From the NCBI GenBank assembly GCA_018268955.1, contig JAFDVO010000011.1, positions 26,327-90,326 of the forward strand: a stretch of DNA of 64,000 nucleotides. Direction: 5' to 3'. Each line of letters starts with the position of its first letter. The stretch's first letter is position 1. The DNA comes from Acidobacteriota bacterium. Lineage in GTDB: Bacteria > Acidobacteriota > Vicinamibacteria > Vicinamibacterales > CAVVIG01. Position numbers and translations under genes: made by a program. Shown here piece after piece: positions 7,788-16,150 of this stretch. A model generated the notes under the pieces. It was not told the origin of the DNA, searched no databases, and saw only the letters and a program-made list of their open reading frames with translations.

Positions 7788-8098
7788 GCGCTGTAGGGTA
7801 CGCCAGAAGCACAGCGCGTAGAAGTTACGTGAGCGTCGTCCTCCAGTCGCAGCGCTTTGACGTCCGGTTACTACCATCGCGTGTCATCGAACGGACTTCC
7901 CGCCGTGTCCGCGCTCGACCAGTATCTGCGCACGCCAGAACGGCGAGATCGATGCGGCCGCGAAACGGCTGAGTACGGTTTGCGGTCACAATCCGCTCGA
8001 GCTTCGGATCGCGGGATGACGCGTGTTCCCAACGCGTATACTCGAAGTTCCCCTGCTCGATCGGTTCGTCACTCTCGCCGCAAGGCCAAGGAAGACGC
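7788..8098. other. Intergenic region upstream of the histidine kinase
   Basis: About 310 bp between a minus-strand broken gene and the plus-strand kinase. I see no gene. A TATACT sequence near 8037-8042 resembles a -10 element for the kinase, with no convincing -35 partner. Confidence 0.35.
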
Positions 8099-9298
8099 GT
8101 GCTCACTACGGACTTCGGCGATCTGCTCGCCGAGCGCATGCAGCTCGCCCATCGCGAGATCGCGACCCGCTGGTTCGGACGCCTGCTCGACCTGCTGCCG
8201 GTCGACGCCCGCGAGGTGTTCCCCAGCAGCCTGCTGGATCACATCCCGGCGCTGATCGTCGAGATCGCCGCGTCGCTACGCGAGCCGAACACGGCATTCG
8301 CGGCGAACACCGCGATGCTCGACAAGGCACGTGAACTCGGGTCGCTGCGCCATGCGCAGCGCGCGTCGCTTCACCAGGTCGTGCGGGAATACCAGATTCT
8401 CGGAAGCATCCTCGTCACGTTCGTCGCCGAGCAGCTGGACGCACTTGGCCTCGAGCCACCACCGGCCGACACGGTGCGACTGGTCGCACGCCTGCACGAA
8501 GCGGTGAATGTCCTCTCACAGGCGACCATCGAGTCGTTCGTCGCGCTGTACACGCAGACGATCGCGGACCAGCACGCACGGCTGGAGGAGTTCACCCGCC
8601 TTGCCGCACACGAGTGGCGCCAGCCGCTCGGCGCCATCCAGTTTGCGGTCTCGCTGCTCGATCGCGATGACGGCAGTCCCGAGCGGCGGGAGCGGCGCCT
8701 CGATACGCTGCGACGCAACGTCGCGCACCTGGTCGCGCTGACGCGCAAGCTGGAATCGGTCGCGCGGCTGCACGGGTCCGGCGACGATGACCTGCTGCTG
8801 CAGACGGTGCCTGCGTCCACCGTCGTCCAGGAAGCCGCACGTCAGCTGCGTGACGCCGCCGACGCCCAGGGGGTCGAACTCCGGATTGCGTCCGATCTTC
8901 CGTCGGTGACGGTCGACGTGGGCCGGTTCGAGCTGATCTTCGTCAACCTGCTGTCGAACGCGATCAAGTACGCCGACCCCACGAAGGACACCCGGGTCGT
9001 GGAAGTGACAGGCACGGCCGACGCGGCAGGCTGGTGCCGCTTCGAGGTGCGCGACAACGGGCTCGGCATCCCCTCGCACGCCCTGAATACCATCTTCGAG
9101 CGGTTCACCCGCGCGCACGGCGACCACGCCCATGCGGCGCAGGTCGCTGGTGTCGGCCTCGGACTCGCCATCGTCGACGACTGCGTGCGCGCCATCGGCG
9201 GCCGGATCGACGTGACGTCGGTCGAAGGCGACGGCACCACGTTCACCGTCTCGATTCCCGAGTCGCCCGGCGCGCCGCTGCTCGATCGCGCCACGTAG
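8099..9298 (+). CDS. Soluble sensor histidine kinase with RsbRD-like N-terminal domain
   Basis: 399 aa, with no membrane segment. Residues 1-150 are all-helical and resemble the RsbRD N-terminal (globin-like) sensor domain. The HisKA H-box is at H171 (RLAAHEWRQPLGAIQFA). The ATPase domain has N287 (NLLSNAIKYAD), the G1 box DNGLGIP near residue 320 and the G2 box GVGLGLAIV near 352. It would autophosphorylate and pass phosphate to a response regulator, but none is adjacent, so the partner is unknown. The start is a GTG at 8099. A short remnant of another gene runs against its 3' end. Confidence 0.88.
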   Translation: MLTTDFGDLLAERMQLAHREIATRWFGRLLDLLPVDAREVFPSSLLDHIPALIVEIAASLREPNTAFAANTAMLDKARELGSLRHAQRASLHQVVREYQILGSILVTFVAEQLDALGLEPPPADTVRLVARLHEAVNVLSQATIESFVALYTQTIADQHARLEEFTRLAAHEWRQPLGAIQFAVSLLDRDDGSPERRERRLDTLRRNVAHLVALTRKLESVARLHGSGDDDLLLQTVPASTVVQEAARQLRDAADAQGVELRIASDLPSVTVDVGRFELIFVNLLSNAIKYADPTKDTRVVEVTGTADAAGWCRFEVRDNGLGIPSHALNTIFERFTRAHGDHAHAAQVAGVGLGLAIVDDCVRAIGGRIDVTSVEGDGTTFTVSIPESPGAPLLDRAT

Positions 9299-9306
9299 CC
9301 GACGCA

Positions 9307-9390
9307 CGATGCCGCCCATACATCCATGACCGCGGTGGCGCCGACGCCGATCAGGATTGCGCGAACGACGAATTCCGTGGTGTGAGTCAT
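9307..9390 (-). pseudogene. 5' stub of a DUF2938-type membrane protein gene
   Basis: From the ATG at 9390 the first 27 codons read MTHTTEFVVRAILIGVGATA then VMDVWAA, which matches the start of DUF2938 membrane proteins (short N-terminus, first membrane helix with GxGATxxMD). After that the frame runs into the antisense of the histidine kinase and has no further membrane character. The gene appears truncated by the join with the kinase gene. Confidence 0.55.
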
Positions 9391-9447
9391 GGCGTGTCGG
9401 CGACCTCAGTGTGGGCGTGGCGGCACGCCGGGGCGAGAAACGCGATC

Positions 9448-10293
9448 TCAGGGTTCGAGTGATCGTCCGCTGACGATGTGGACCCGCGCCGGCATGCGCA
9501 CGACCCCCTCCTGCTCGTAGGGTGCGAACCGCGCGGCCAACGTGTGATGCGCTCCGGCGAACGCGCGTGCTCCGGCGGCCGCGAGAACTTCCGCGAAGGA
9601 CGAGAACGCTGCGAGCGCGAAGTGTGCCGCCTCCTGCGCCGGCAGGCTGCTGCCGATCGGGAGCGTACCCCGCCAGTCGGAGGCGGTGAGCTCGACGAAG
9701 CCGGCCCGCGACAGCAGCGAGTGGAGCACTGTCACGTCCGCATACCGAAATGGACCCGGCGTCGACGGGTCGACCGGCGGGAGTTCAGCGAACTCGGCGA
9801 CCGCCGCCCGCGTCGCGGCCATCCACGTGTTGTCCTCCACCGGGCCCCACACCGCGAAGGCGAACCGGCCACCTGGAACGAGCCACCGCCGCAGGTTCGC
9901 GAACGCCGCCGCGGGGTCGGCGAAGAACATCACACCAAGCCTCGACATCAGCCGCTCGTAGGGCAGCTCGGGCGGCGAGGCCGTCTGCATGTCGGCGACG
10001 TCGAACGCCACCGACGTGTCCTGCCCGCCCTGCCGTCGCCGTGCAACGTCGATGAGTGCGGGTGACAGGTCGAACCCGTGCGCGACGCTCCCGGCAGGCG
10101 CGCGTCGCAGGACGTCGATCGTGGTCGTCCCGCTTCCACACGCGACGTCTGCGATACGGACGCGATCCGTGATCGCCAGGCCAGCGAAGAGCGGGTCGTC
10201 AATCGGCGCCAGCATGGCCTCCAGCCCGGCGAGCTGGCGGCGCCACTTCTCACTGCGCGCGGCAGCCCAGTCGGGCGCCATGTGTCGAGTCAT
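9448..10293 (-). CDS. Class I SAM-dependent methyltransferase (UbiE-like)
   Basis: 281 aa. Motif I is IADVACGSGTTT (residues 47-58), followed by GFDLSPALIDVARRR (motif II), MFFADPAAAFANLRRWLVPGGRF (motif III region) and a WGPVEDNTW segment seen in UbiE/COQ5-like proteins. The substrate is not predictable; this family includes ubiquinone or menaquinone and small-molecule methylases. It lies directly downstream of the DUF2306 gene on the same strand with a 12-bp gap, so the two are probably co-transcribed. It looks intact and full length. Confidence 0.85.
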   Translation of the reverse strand: MTRHMAPDWAAARSEKWRRQLAGLEAMLAPIDDPLFAGLAITDRVRIADVACGSGTTTIDVLRRAPAGSVAHGFDLSPALIDVARRRQGGQDTSVAFDVADMQTASPPELPYERLMSRLGVMFFADPAAAFANLRRWLVPGGRFAFAVWGPVEDNTWMAATRAAVAEFAELPPVDPSTPGPFRYADVTVLHSLLSRAGFVELTASDWRGTLPIGSSLPAQEAAHFALAAFSSFAEVLAAAGARAFAGAHHTLAARFAPYEQEGVVRMPARVHIVSGRSLEP

Positions 10294-10305
10294 CCGTCGT
10301 GCTCC

Positions 10306-11013
10306 TTACGTGGTGGAGAGCCGCGCGGTGCGTGCTCGTTGCGGCGGAGTGATGGTCTCTGCTTTCAGGCGTGTGCGGATGAAGTACTCCGCCACAGCCG
10401 CGTTGATCGCCCACCCGAGGCCCATCATCCATGCCCGGCTCGCCTCGTCTGGCGTGCCGCCGATGAAGACGAACCATGGCAGGTGCGTGAGGACCTGCGT
10501 GCCGGCGCCCATGCCGAGCGCGTACGCGCACATCATCCACGCGCCGTGTCCCTCGTAGTCATGACGCCGCACGGACGCCGTGCCGCGCACGATCGAGAAT
10601 GTCATCCCGGCTCCAACAACCAGCCGCATGACGTACACCGCCTCGCCGTCTCCTGCCGGCCACGGGTAGACCTGCGTCATCCAGAGTCCCGTCAGCGCGG
10701 CGAGCAGCCCGAGTGGCACGAGGAGCAGCCCGACCGCTCGATGCCACCCACGCCGCCGGAGCGCAGGCGCAAACTGCAGCGCGCCAAGCAGTGAGTACGG
10801 AATCACGGCGGCGATGTGGAGCGCCACCGGCAGTGGATCGTCGGCGAACCGCATTCCACCGGCGGGCACCTGACCGGTCATCAGACCCGCAAGCCGAATG
10901 ACACCGGCAGCCACAGGGACGACGGCGAGCGCGACCAGCACAGTGGGGCCCACGAAGGTTCGCGTCGCACGCGTGCTGCGCGTCGGGGGCGTGGCGGGAG
11001 TCATGGCGCTCAC
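10306..11013 (-). CDS. DUF2306-type integral membrane protein
   Basis: 235 aa with about six membrane segments (for example VLVALAVVPVAAGVIRL, AVIPYSLLGALQFAPAL and AVGLLLVPLGLLAALTGLWM). The pattern HxxxxxxxSLLGALQFxP, RRRGWHRxxG, GxxMTxxYPW and HxxWMM resembles DUF2306 membrane proteins, whose function is not established. The GTG at 11013 overlaps the upstream stop (GTGA), which favours it over the ATG at 11004. It sits between a beta-barrel fragment and a methyltransferase on the same strand, probably in one transcript. Confidence 0.75.
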   Translation of the reverse strand: MSAMTPATPPTRSTRATRTFVGPTVLVALAVVPVAAGVIRLAGLMTGQVPAGGMRFADDPLPVALHIAAVIPYSLLGALQFAPALRRRGWHRAVGLLLVPLGLLAALTGLWMTQVYPWPAGDGEAVYVMRLVVGAGMTFSIVRGTASVRRHDYEGHGAWMMCAYALGMGAGTQVLTHLPWFVFIGGTPDEASRAWMMGLGWAINAAVAEYFIRTRLKAETITPPQRARTARLSTT

Positions 11014-11303
11014 CGCAACGCCAGCCGCAGCCCGCCAAGCACGGCCACGTCGTTTCGCCGTGCGCTGGCCGAGGCGCCTGGGGGCGTGGTCCAGGTCAGG
11101 TAGTCGCGTACCTCGAGTCGCACGCGTACCCGCGCGATGCCCAGCTCGCCGCCGACGCTGGCGTAGCTGGCCAGGTCGTGCGTCGTTGCGGCATCCACAT
11201 AGCGGTAGCTGTGCGTGCGCGCGCCAATCCCCACGCCGGTGAACGGCTTGAAGGTGATGCGCCGGTCCGCCGCCAAGCTGCCCTTCAAACTGCCGTCGAT
11301 CAC
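11010..11303 (-). pseudogene. C-terminal piece of an outer-membrane beta-barrel protein
   Basis: 97 aa with alternating beta-strand pattern (ITFKPFTGVGIGARTHSYRY, YASVGGELGIARVRVRLEVR) and a strand-like end (NDVAVLGGLRLALR), as in the last strands of a barrel protein. There is no signal peptide, and the frame upstream of 11303 does not supply one, so the 5' part is missing or in another frame. Its stop overlaps the start of the next gene (GTGA). It may instead be a small real protein; I favour a fragment. The 240 bp between this and 11542 hold nothing I can identify. Confidence 0.45.
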
Positions 11304-11541
11304 GGCGTCGATGCTGTGGCATCCGCGGATGCACGCCGATCCGGTACACGCCTGGTTGCGAGAGTGCGTGCGGAAGGCCGTTGTGATCGAGTGACGTGGC
11401 TGCCGCGCTGTGCAGCGCCCGCCAGAACGTGAAGCACCGGGGCTCGGGCCCGTGTGCTCCAGGCGGAGCCGTCCGTCCGCCGAGCTGGCGCGCCAGGGCG
11501 CTGGGTCCGCCAGCGCCCTGCCGTAGGTCGCTGGTCTCGCG

Positions 11542-12093
11542 CTAGCGGGCCGACGCGACGTCCTGTCCTGCTGGCTGGGACTTCAGCGCCTCGAGCAACA
11601 CCTGCAGTGCGCGGCTGTACGCCTCGTCCTTGCTCTTCAGCGTCTTCCGGTAGTCGCCGCTCTTCGGATTACCGTTCAGGATGGTCTGCGTGACCACCTT
11701 TTCGTACACGATGTCGGGCGTCTGGTCGGCATCGCCGCGCAAGCCATCCGCCTGCATGTCCTGCACGAAGAGCTTGCTGTCTGGCACGGCGTTCCCCTGC
11801 AGGGCGGCGTAGGCCTCCTGGAAGCGGCCGGCCTGCAGCTGGGCGGCGAGCGCGTCCGGTGCCGGATACCGGCCGGACACGACGAGAAGTTGCACGTTGG
11901 GGTAGAGCAGGGCTGCGACGAACCCATCGGCAGCCTGCGGGTCACGGGCGGCGAAAGCGTCGAGGTGACGCGCGGCGAGCGTGGTGGTCAGCTCGCGTGC
12001 CAGGGCAGCCGAGGCCGGCTGCGCCAGGACGGGAGCCGCCGCCGACGTCGCGAGGGCGAGTGCGGCGAGGGTGCGGACCACTCCGGTGTGCAT
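11542..12093 (-). CDS. Secreted protein of unknown function
   Basis: 183 aa with a signal peptide (about residues 1-25, cut after APVLAQ). The mature part is mostly helical and has repeated patterns DPQAADGFVAALLYP and QVLLEALKSQPAGQ, with a Lys-rich stretch (SGDYRKTLKSKDEAYSR). I do not recognise a family. It is divergent from the cytochrome c/monooxygenase-like gene at 12227, and the gap between them carries a pair of operator-like sites, so both genes may share regulation. Confidence 0.65.
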   Translation of the reverse strand: MHTGVVRTLAALALATSAAAPVLAQPASAALARELTTTLAARHLDAFAARDPQAADGFVAALLYPNVQLLVVSGRYPAPDALAAQLQAGRFQEAYAALQGNAVPDSKLFVQDMQADGLRGDADQTPDIVYEKVVTQTILNGNPKSGDYRKTLKSKDEAYSRALQVLLEALKSQPAGQDVASAR

Positions 12094-12116
12094 GCGGCCA
12101 GTGTAGGCGCCTCATA

Positions 12117-12204
12117 GTTGTAATTCAAACGATATCTTGATGCCGCCCGCGGCGGCCTTCCGTCTTGCCTCCGCGTGGCCGGTTCTGGTAGTTTGAATTC
12201 CAAC
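12117..12204. promoter_or_regulatory. Pair of near-palindromic operator-like sites in a divergent gap
   Basis: GTTGTAATTCAAAC (12117-12130) and GTTTGAATTCCAAC (12191-12204) are both near-palindromes around AATTC; each is followed by GATA. Their centres are 74 bp apart, close to seven helical turns, so a dimer could bind both on the same DNA face. The gap separates the genes starting at 12093 (minus) and 12227 (plus). The sequence is observed; the repressor and the looping are inferred. Confidence 0.5.
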
Positions 12205-12226
12205 GATAGGCTGGTGTGGGAGGGAT

Positions 12227-13648
12227 GTGATGATGTCGAGCCGAACGTGCGTGAGGACGCTGTCGACGGTGCTGGCCACGGGCGCGCTGCTCGCCACGGG
12301 CCTCGCCGGTGCCGCCGCCGGCCAGGAGCAGGGGGCCGCCACCTTTACCCGTGACGTGGCGCCGATCTTCCAGGCGAAGTGCCAGTCGTGCCACCAGCCC
12401 GGGTCGATTGCGCCGATGTCGCTCATCACCTACCAGGATGCGCGGCCCTGGGCGCGGTCGATTCGCGAGCGTGTGAGCACGCGGCAGATGCCGCCGTGGC
12501 ACATCGACCCGAGCGTCGGCGTCCGGAAGTTCAAGAACGACATGTCGCTGACCCAGGCGCAGATCGACACGATCGTGCGGTGGGTGGACAGCGGCGCCCC
12601 GATGGGCGATCCGCGTGACATGCCGCCCGCCAAGCCGCTCACCACGGACAACGGCTGGCGCGCCGAGAAGGACGGGTTCGGCCCGCCCGACCTGGTCGTC
12701 CGCTCGGACGACTACACCATGCCCGCCCAGCACCAGGACGTCTGGTGGCGGCCGATGAGCGACATCCCGGTGACCGAGCCGCGGTGGGTCCGCATGGTCG
12801 AAATCCGGCCGACCACGATGCCGGCGCGGAAGATCGTGCACCACGCGATCGCCTATCACGTGCTGAGCCCCGCGAACACCGCCGAGGTGAACACCGGCAT
12901 CGGCTCGTTCGGCAACAGCAGCGCGGACGACCTGGTCAACCGTCGGCCGCAGCTGATGGAGTGGGCCATCGGCAAGGGATACGACCGCTACCTGGAGGGC
13001 ACCGGCAAGATGGTCATGCCGGGCGAGAAGATCTCGTGGGACGAACACCTGCACGCCGTGGGCGAGGAGATCACCGGCGGCGTCGAGATCGGCCTCTGGT
13101 TCTACCCGAAAGGGCAGGAGCCGGCCAAGCACAGCTACCTGGTCGGCTTCACCGGGATCAAGCGCGGCCTGCCCGGCCAGGCGGCGCTCGACATCCCGCC
13201 GAACTCCATCGCGCAGACCGAAGGCTTCACGGTGCTGAAGGAGAACACCATCATCACCAACTTCCAGCCGCACTTCCACCTGCGTGGAAAGGCGATGCAG
13301 GTCGAGGCGATCCTGCCAGACGGCCAGACGCAGACCATCAGCTACGTCGGCAACTTCAACTTCAACTGGATGACGAACTACATCTACGCGGACGATGCGG
13401 CGCCGGTGTTCCCGAAGGGGACGATCATCCACGTCATCGCGTGGTACGACAACACGCGCGCGAACAAGAACAACCCCGACCCGGATCAGTGGGTCGGGTA
13501 CGGCGACCGCACGGTCGACGAGATGGCGCACGCGTGGATGAACGTGGTCTACCTCTCGGATCAGGAATACCAGGACCGGATCGCCAAGTACGGCGTCGGC
13601 GTGACCAACGGCGTCAAGCCCACGGGCCGGCAGACGCAGCAGCAGTGA
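12227..13648 (+). CDS. Secreted cytochrome c / copper type II monooxygenase-like protein
   Basis: 473 aa. A signal peptide ends near residue 33. A cytochrome c heme motif CQSCH lies at residues 52-56, with QMPPW as a likely distal region. The remainder (about 130-460) resembles Cu ascorbate-dependent monooxygenase-type proteins, with His-rich blocks VHHAIAYHVL, PHFHLRGKAM and IHVIAWYDNT that could bind copper. It is probably a periplasmic oxidoreductase with heme and copper; the substrate is unknown. Starts at 12227 (GTG), 12230 or 12233 (ATG) are all possible after GGGAGG. It is followed 14 bp later by another secreted protein, likely in the same transcript. Confidence 0.8.
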   Translation: MMMSSRTCVRTLSTVLATGALLATGLAGAAAGQEQGAATFTRDVAPIFQAKCQSCHQPGSIAPMSLITYQDARPWARSIRERVSTRQMPPWHIDPSVGVRKFKNDMSLTQAQIDTIVRWVDSGAPMGDPRDMPPAKPLTTDNGWRAEKDGFGPPDLVVRSDDYTMPAQHQDVWWRPMSDIPVTEPRWVRMVEIRPTTMPARKIVHHAIAYHVLSPANTAEVNTGIGSFGNSSADDLVNRRPQLMEWAIGKGYDRYLEGTGKMVMPGEKISWDEHLHAVGEEITGGVEIGLWFYPKGQEPAKHSYLVGFTGIKRGLPGQAALDIPPNSIAQTEGFTVLKENTIITNFQPHFHLRGKAMQVEAILPDGQTQTISYVGNFNFNWMTNYIYADDAAPVFPKGTIIHVIAWYDNTRANKNNPDPDQWVGYGDRTVDEMAHAWMNVVYLSDQEYQDRIAKYGVGVTNGVKPTGRQTQQQ

Positions 13649-13662
13649 GCAGGAGCGACGGC

Positions 13663-14550
13663 ATGATGAGGAACCGATGGCGAGCGGGAGTGCTGGCCGC
13701 AGCCGTGGCCCTGGGCTGCGGTGCGCTCCCCGGCGCCCAGACGAGGCTCCCAAGCGAGCCCGGCGGCGCGTCGGGCCGCAGCATCACGGGTGCGTTCGAA
13801 GGCTGGTACGACGAGAAGGACGGCAGCCACGTGTTCCTGGTCGGCTACTACAACCGGAACCTCGGCGAAGCGGTCGATATCCCGATCGGGCCGAACAACC
13901 GCATCGAACCTGGCGGGCCAGACCTCGGACAGCCAACGCACTTCCTCCCGGGACGCCAGGTCGGGATGTTCACGGTGAAGGTGCCGAAGACCTTCACCGC
14001 CGACCAGCGCCTGACCTGGACGATCAGCGTCAACGGGGAGAGCACGGCGATCCCGCTCCGCCTGAACACGGACTACAACGTCAGCCCATTCGAGGACGCG
14101 GCGGTCCACAACACGCCGCCGGCGCTCTCCTTCGAGGCGGAGGGTGCCTCCATCCAGGGGCCGGTCGCCTCGATCGCCGATGCGCTCCCGCGCACGGCGA
14201 CCGTGAACACGCCCACGCCGCTCTCGCTCTGGGCGAGCGACGATGCGAAGTACACGAGCGGGACGAACGCGCCGATGACGAAACCGCGACCGCCGGTGAC
14301 GGCGATGTGGTCCCTGTATCGCGGACCGGGCGCCGTGACGTTCGACCCGGCGAACGGACGCCCGCACCTGAAGACCACGCGCGGCGGTCAGGTTGGCCAG
14401 CCATACGCAGGGACGGGCGACGTGACCGCCACATTCACGCGCCCCGGCGAGTACATCCTCCATGTCGTGGCAAACGACTACTCAGGTCCCGGCGGCGCGG
14501 GCGAGGTCTGCTGCTGGACGACGGCCATGCTGAAGGTGACCGTACGGTGA
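13663..14550 (+). CDS. Secreted protein of unknown function, partner of the copper/heme protein
   Basis: 295 aa from the ATG at 13663, with AGGAG eight bases upstream. A signal peptide covers about residues 1-25. The mature region looks beta-rich (VFLVGYYNRNLGEAVDIPIG, FTVKVPKTF, LTWTISVNGEST) and ends in an immunoglobulin- or PKD-like stretch (PGEYILHVVANDYSG) with a CC pair near the C-terminus. I do not recognise a named family. It follows the copper/heme monooxygenase-like gene by 14 bp, which suggests a joint periplasmic function. Confidence 0.75.
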   Translation: MMRNRWRAGVLAAAVALGCGALPGAQTRLPSEPGGASGRSITGAFEGWYDEKDGSHVFLVGYYNRNLGEAVDIPIGPNNRIEPGGPDLGQPTHFLPGRQVGMFTVKVPKTFTADQRLTWTISVNGESTAIPLRLNTDYNVSPFEDAAVHNTPPALSFEAEGASIQGPVASIADALPRTATVNTPTPLSLWASDDAKYTSGTNAPMTKPRPPVTAMWSLYRGPGAVTFDPANGRPHLKTTRGGQVGQPYAGTGDVTATFTRPGEYILHVVANDYSGPGGAGEVCCWTTAMLKVTVR

Positions 14551-14664
14551 ACCGCGGCGACTGATGGGCCGTGTGGCGCTGCGCGACCGACCTGGGATTC
14601 GCAGCACCCGCGAGGCGAACCAGCCACTCGGTCCGCTGGCATGCAGCGGGCATCCGGCTCGCGC

Positions 14665-14692
14665 TTGACACGGCGTCGTCGTCGTGGATGAT
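14665..14692 (+). promoter_or_regulatory. Sigma-70-type promoter, possible leaderless start
   Basis: A perfect TTGACA (14665-14670) is followed by 16 nt and GATGAT (14687-14692, four of six matches to TATAAT). A transcript would begin near 14699, exactly at an in-frame ATG, and no ribosome-binding site is seen. This supports 14699 as the start of the next gene. Confidence 0.5.
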
Positions 14693-14698
14693 GGCGCA

Positions 14699-16150
14699 AT
14701 GCTGCGACCCTCGCCGGGGCTACGGCGCTGTGCCCTCACGCTCGTTCTGTTGGCCTTCCTCATCGCACCAGCGGCGGCACAGCCGCCGCTCGGCCCGACT
14801 CCAGCCGAGTTCTTCGCGACCGACGACCGGTTGACCCGACTCGAACAGTGGGTCATCGCTGCCGCTGATCACCAGCCTGGTGAGCCAGACCAGTACTCGC
14901 GTGCCCTGTCGCAGTGGAACCTGACGGACCTGCAGGCGCTCTGGGTGGACCTGAACGCGATGGCGCGGCTGATGCGCGACCGCTCCCTCGGCACGTTCCA
15001 TGTGGAGACCCGCAACCGGTTCTGGACGCGCGTCGTCTACTCGCGGAGGCAGATGCAGGCGCTCCAGCGGCTGGCGTGCGTGGCCGGAGGGAGCCTCGAC
15101 GCGTCAGGTGCGGCGATGCCGGTGGGCAGCGTTCGCCGTGAGTGTGTGGGCGCCTTCCCTGTAAACACGTTGCCCGACAGCTTGAAGGACGTGGCGCTGT
15201 GGTACGGGCGCGAACGTGTGCGCAGGGGGGACGACAACCTGGTCTGGAGGCGAGGCGCGCTGCTCCACTCGGATGTCGCGATGCTCGAGACCCCTGTGCT
15301 CACGCAGGTGGGATCGGAGTCGCTGCCGTTCGGGCCAAAGCGGTTCCGACGGGAACTGCTCGATGGGCAGACCGGAGCCGTGACGCTGACCGGCATCCAC
15401 TGGTCCCTCGCCGAAGCAGCAGTCGGGTTCGTGACGCCTTCCGGTGCCGCGAAGCCTGCGCCTGGGCAGGACCCGTGGGTGCGTTCCTGGTACGAGGCGA
15501 CGGTGACCTGGATGCAGGGGACCGACCAGCACGACGAGGAGCACCTCAACGCGGCGCTCTCGCTCTTTCCAGCTGACAGCCGCCTGTGGTTCCTCGCTGG
15601 TTGTGAACATGAGGCGTACGCCTCTCCCGCAATTCAGGTGGCCCTCGACGGCGCCAGGGATGCCGGCCGGCTCGGCACCGCCAGGGACGAACTGCGCCGT
15701 GCGCGCGACGCCTTCGTCAGGAGCATCGAGGCAACGCCTGACAATCCCGAAGCACACCTGCATCTCGGACGGGTGCTCACGCTGCTCGGCGACGCGGAGG
15801 AGGCGATTCCGCACCTGACCGCGCCGCACGACACCCTGCCTTCGATTCGGCTGCGCTACTTCAATCGCATGTTCCTCGGTGCCGGACTCGAGCGGGTGCA
15901 GCGGTTCAGCGACGCCGCGGACGCGTACGACGACGCGGCACGGTTGTTCCCGAGGGCGCAGTCGCCACTCCTCGCGCGGTCGGCGCTGGCGCGTCGGCGT
16001 GACGCCTACGAGCCTGCGCGAGACGCCGTGGCGCGCCTGTGGGCACTCGCTCCTGGCGCAGACGATGACGACCCGTGGTGGGCCTACTCGGTGGCCCACG
16101 CCTCAGGAGCCGACGCGCTGGTGACGTCGGTGTGGGAGGCGGTCCGATGA
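14699..16150 (+). CDS. Secreted TPR-containing protein
   Basis: 483 aa from the ATG at 14699 (14684 is five codons earlier in frame). A signal peptide ends at AAAQ near residue 28. Residues about 330-440 form TPR-like helix pairs (RDAFVRSIEATPDNPEAHLH, LGRVLTLLGDAEEAIPHL, RFSDAADAYDDAARLFP). The first 300 residues are not recognisable. Its stop overlaps the start of the VWFA protein gene (ATGA), so the two are translationally coupled and probably work together. TPRs suggest a scaffold for protein interactions in the periplasm. Confidence 0.75.
   Translation: MLRPSPGLRRCALTLVLLAFLIAPAAAQPPLGPTPAEFFATDDRLTRLEQWVIAAADHQPGEPDQYSRALSQWNLTDLQALWVDLNAMARLMRDRSLGTFHVETRNRFWTRVVYSRRQMQALQRLACVAGGSLDASGAAMPVGSVRRECVGAFPVNTLPDSLKDVALWYGRERVRRGDDNLVWRRGALLHSDVAMLETPVLTQVGSESLPFGPKRFRRELLDGQTGAVTLTGIHWSLAEAAVGFVTPSGAAKPAPGQDPWVRSWYEATVTWMQGTDQHDEEHLNAALSLFPADSRLWFLAGCEHEAYASPAIQVALDGARDAGRLGTARDELRRARDAFVRSIEATPDNPEAHLHLGRVLTLLGDAEEAIPHLTAPHDTLPSIRLRYFNRMFLGAGLERVQRFSDAADAYDDAARLFPRAQSPLLARSALARRRDAYEPARDAVARLWALAPGADDDDPWWAYSVAHASGADALVTSVWEAVR

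Noticed and set aside
12125..13753. 542-codon open frame opposite the heme/copper protein gene
   Set aside because: Antisense shadow; Arg/Asp/Val-rich and lacking domains or a ribosome-binding site.
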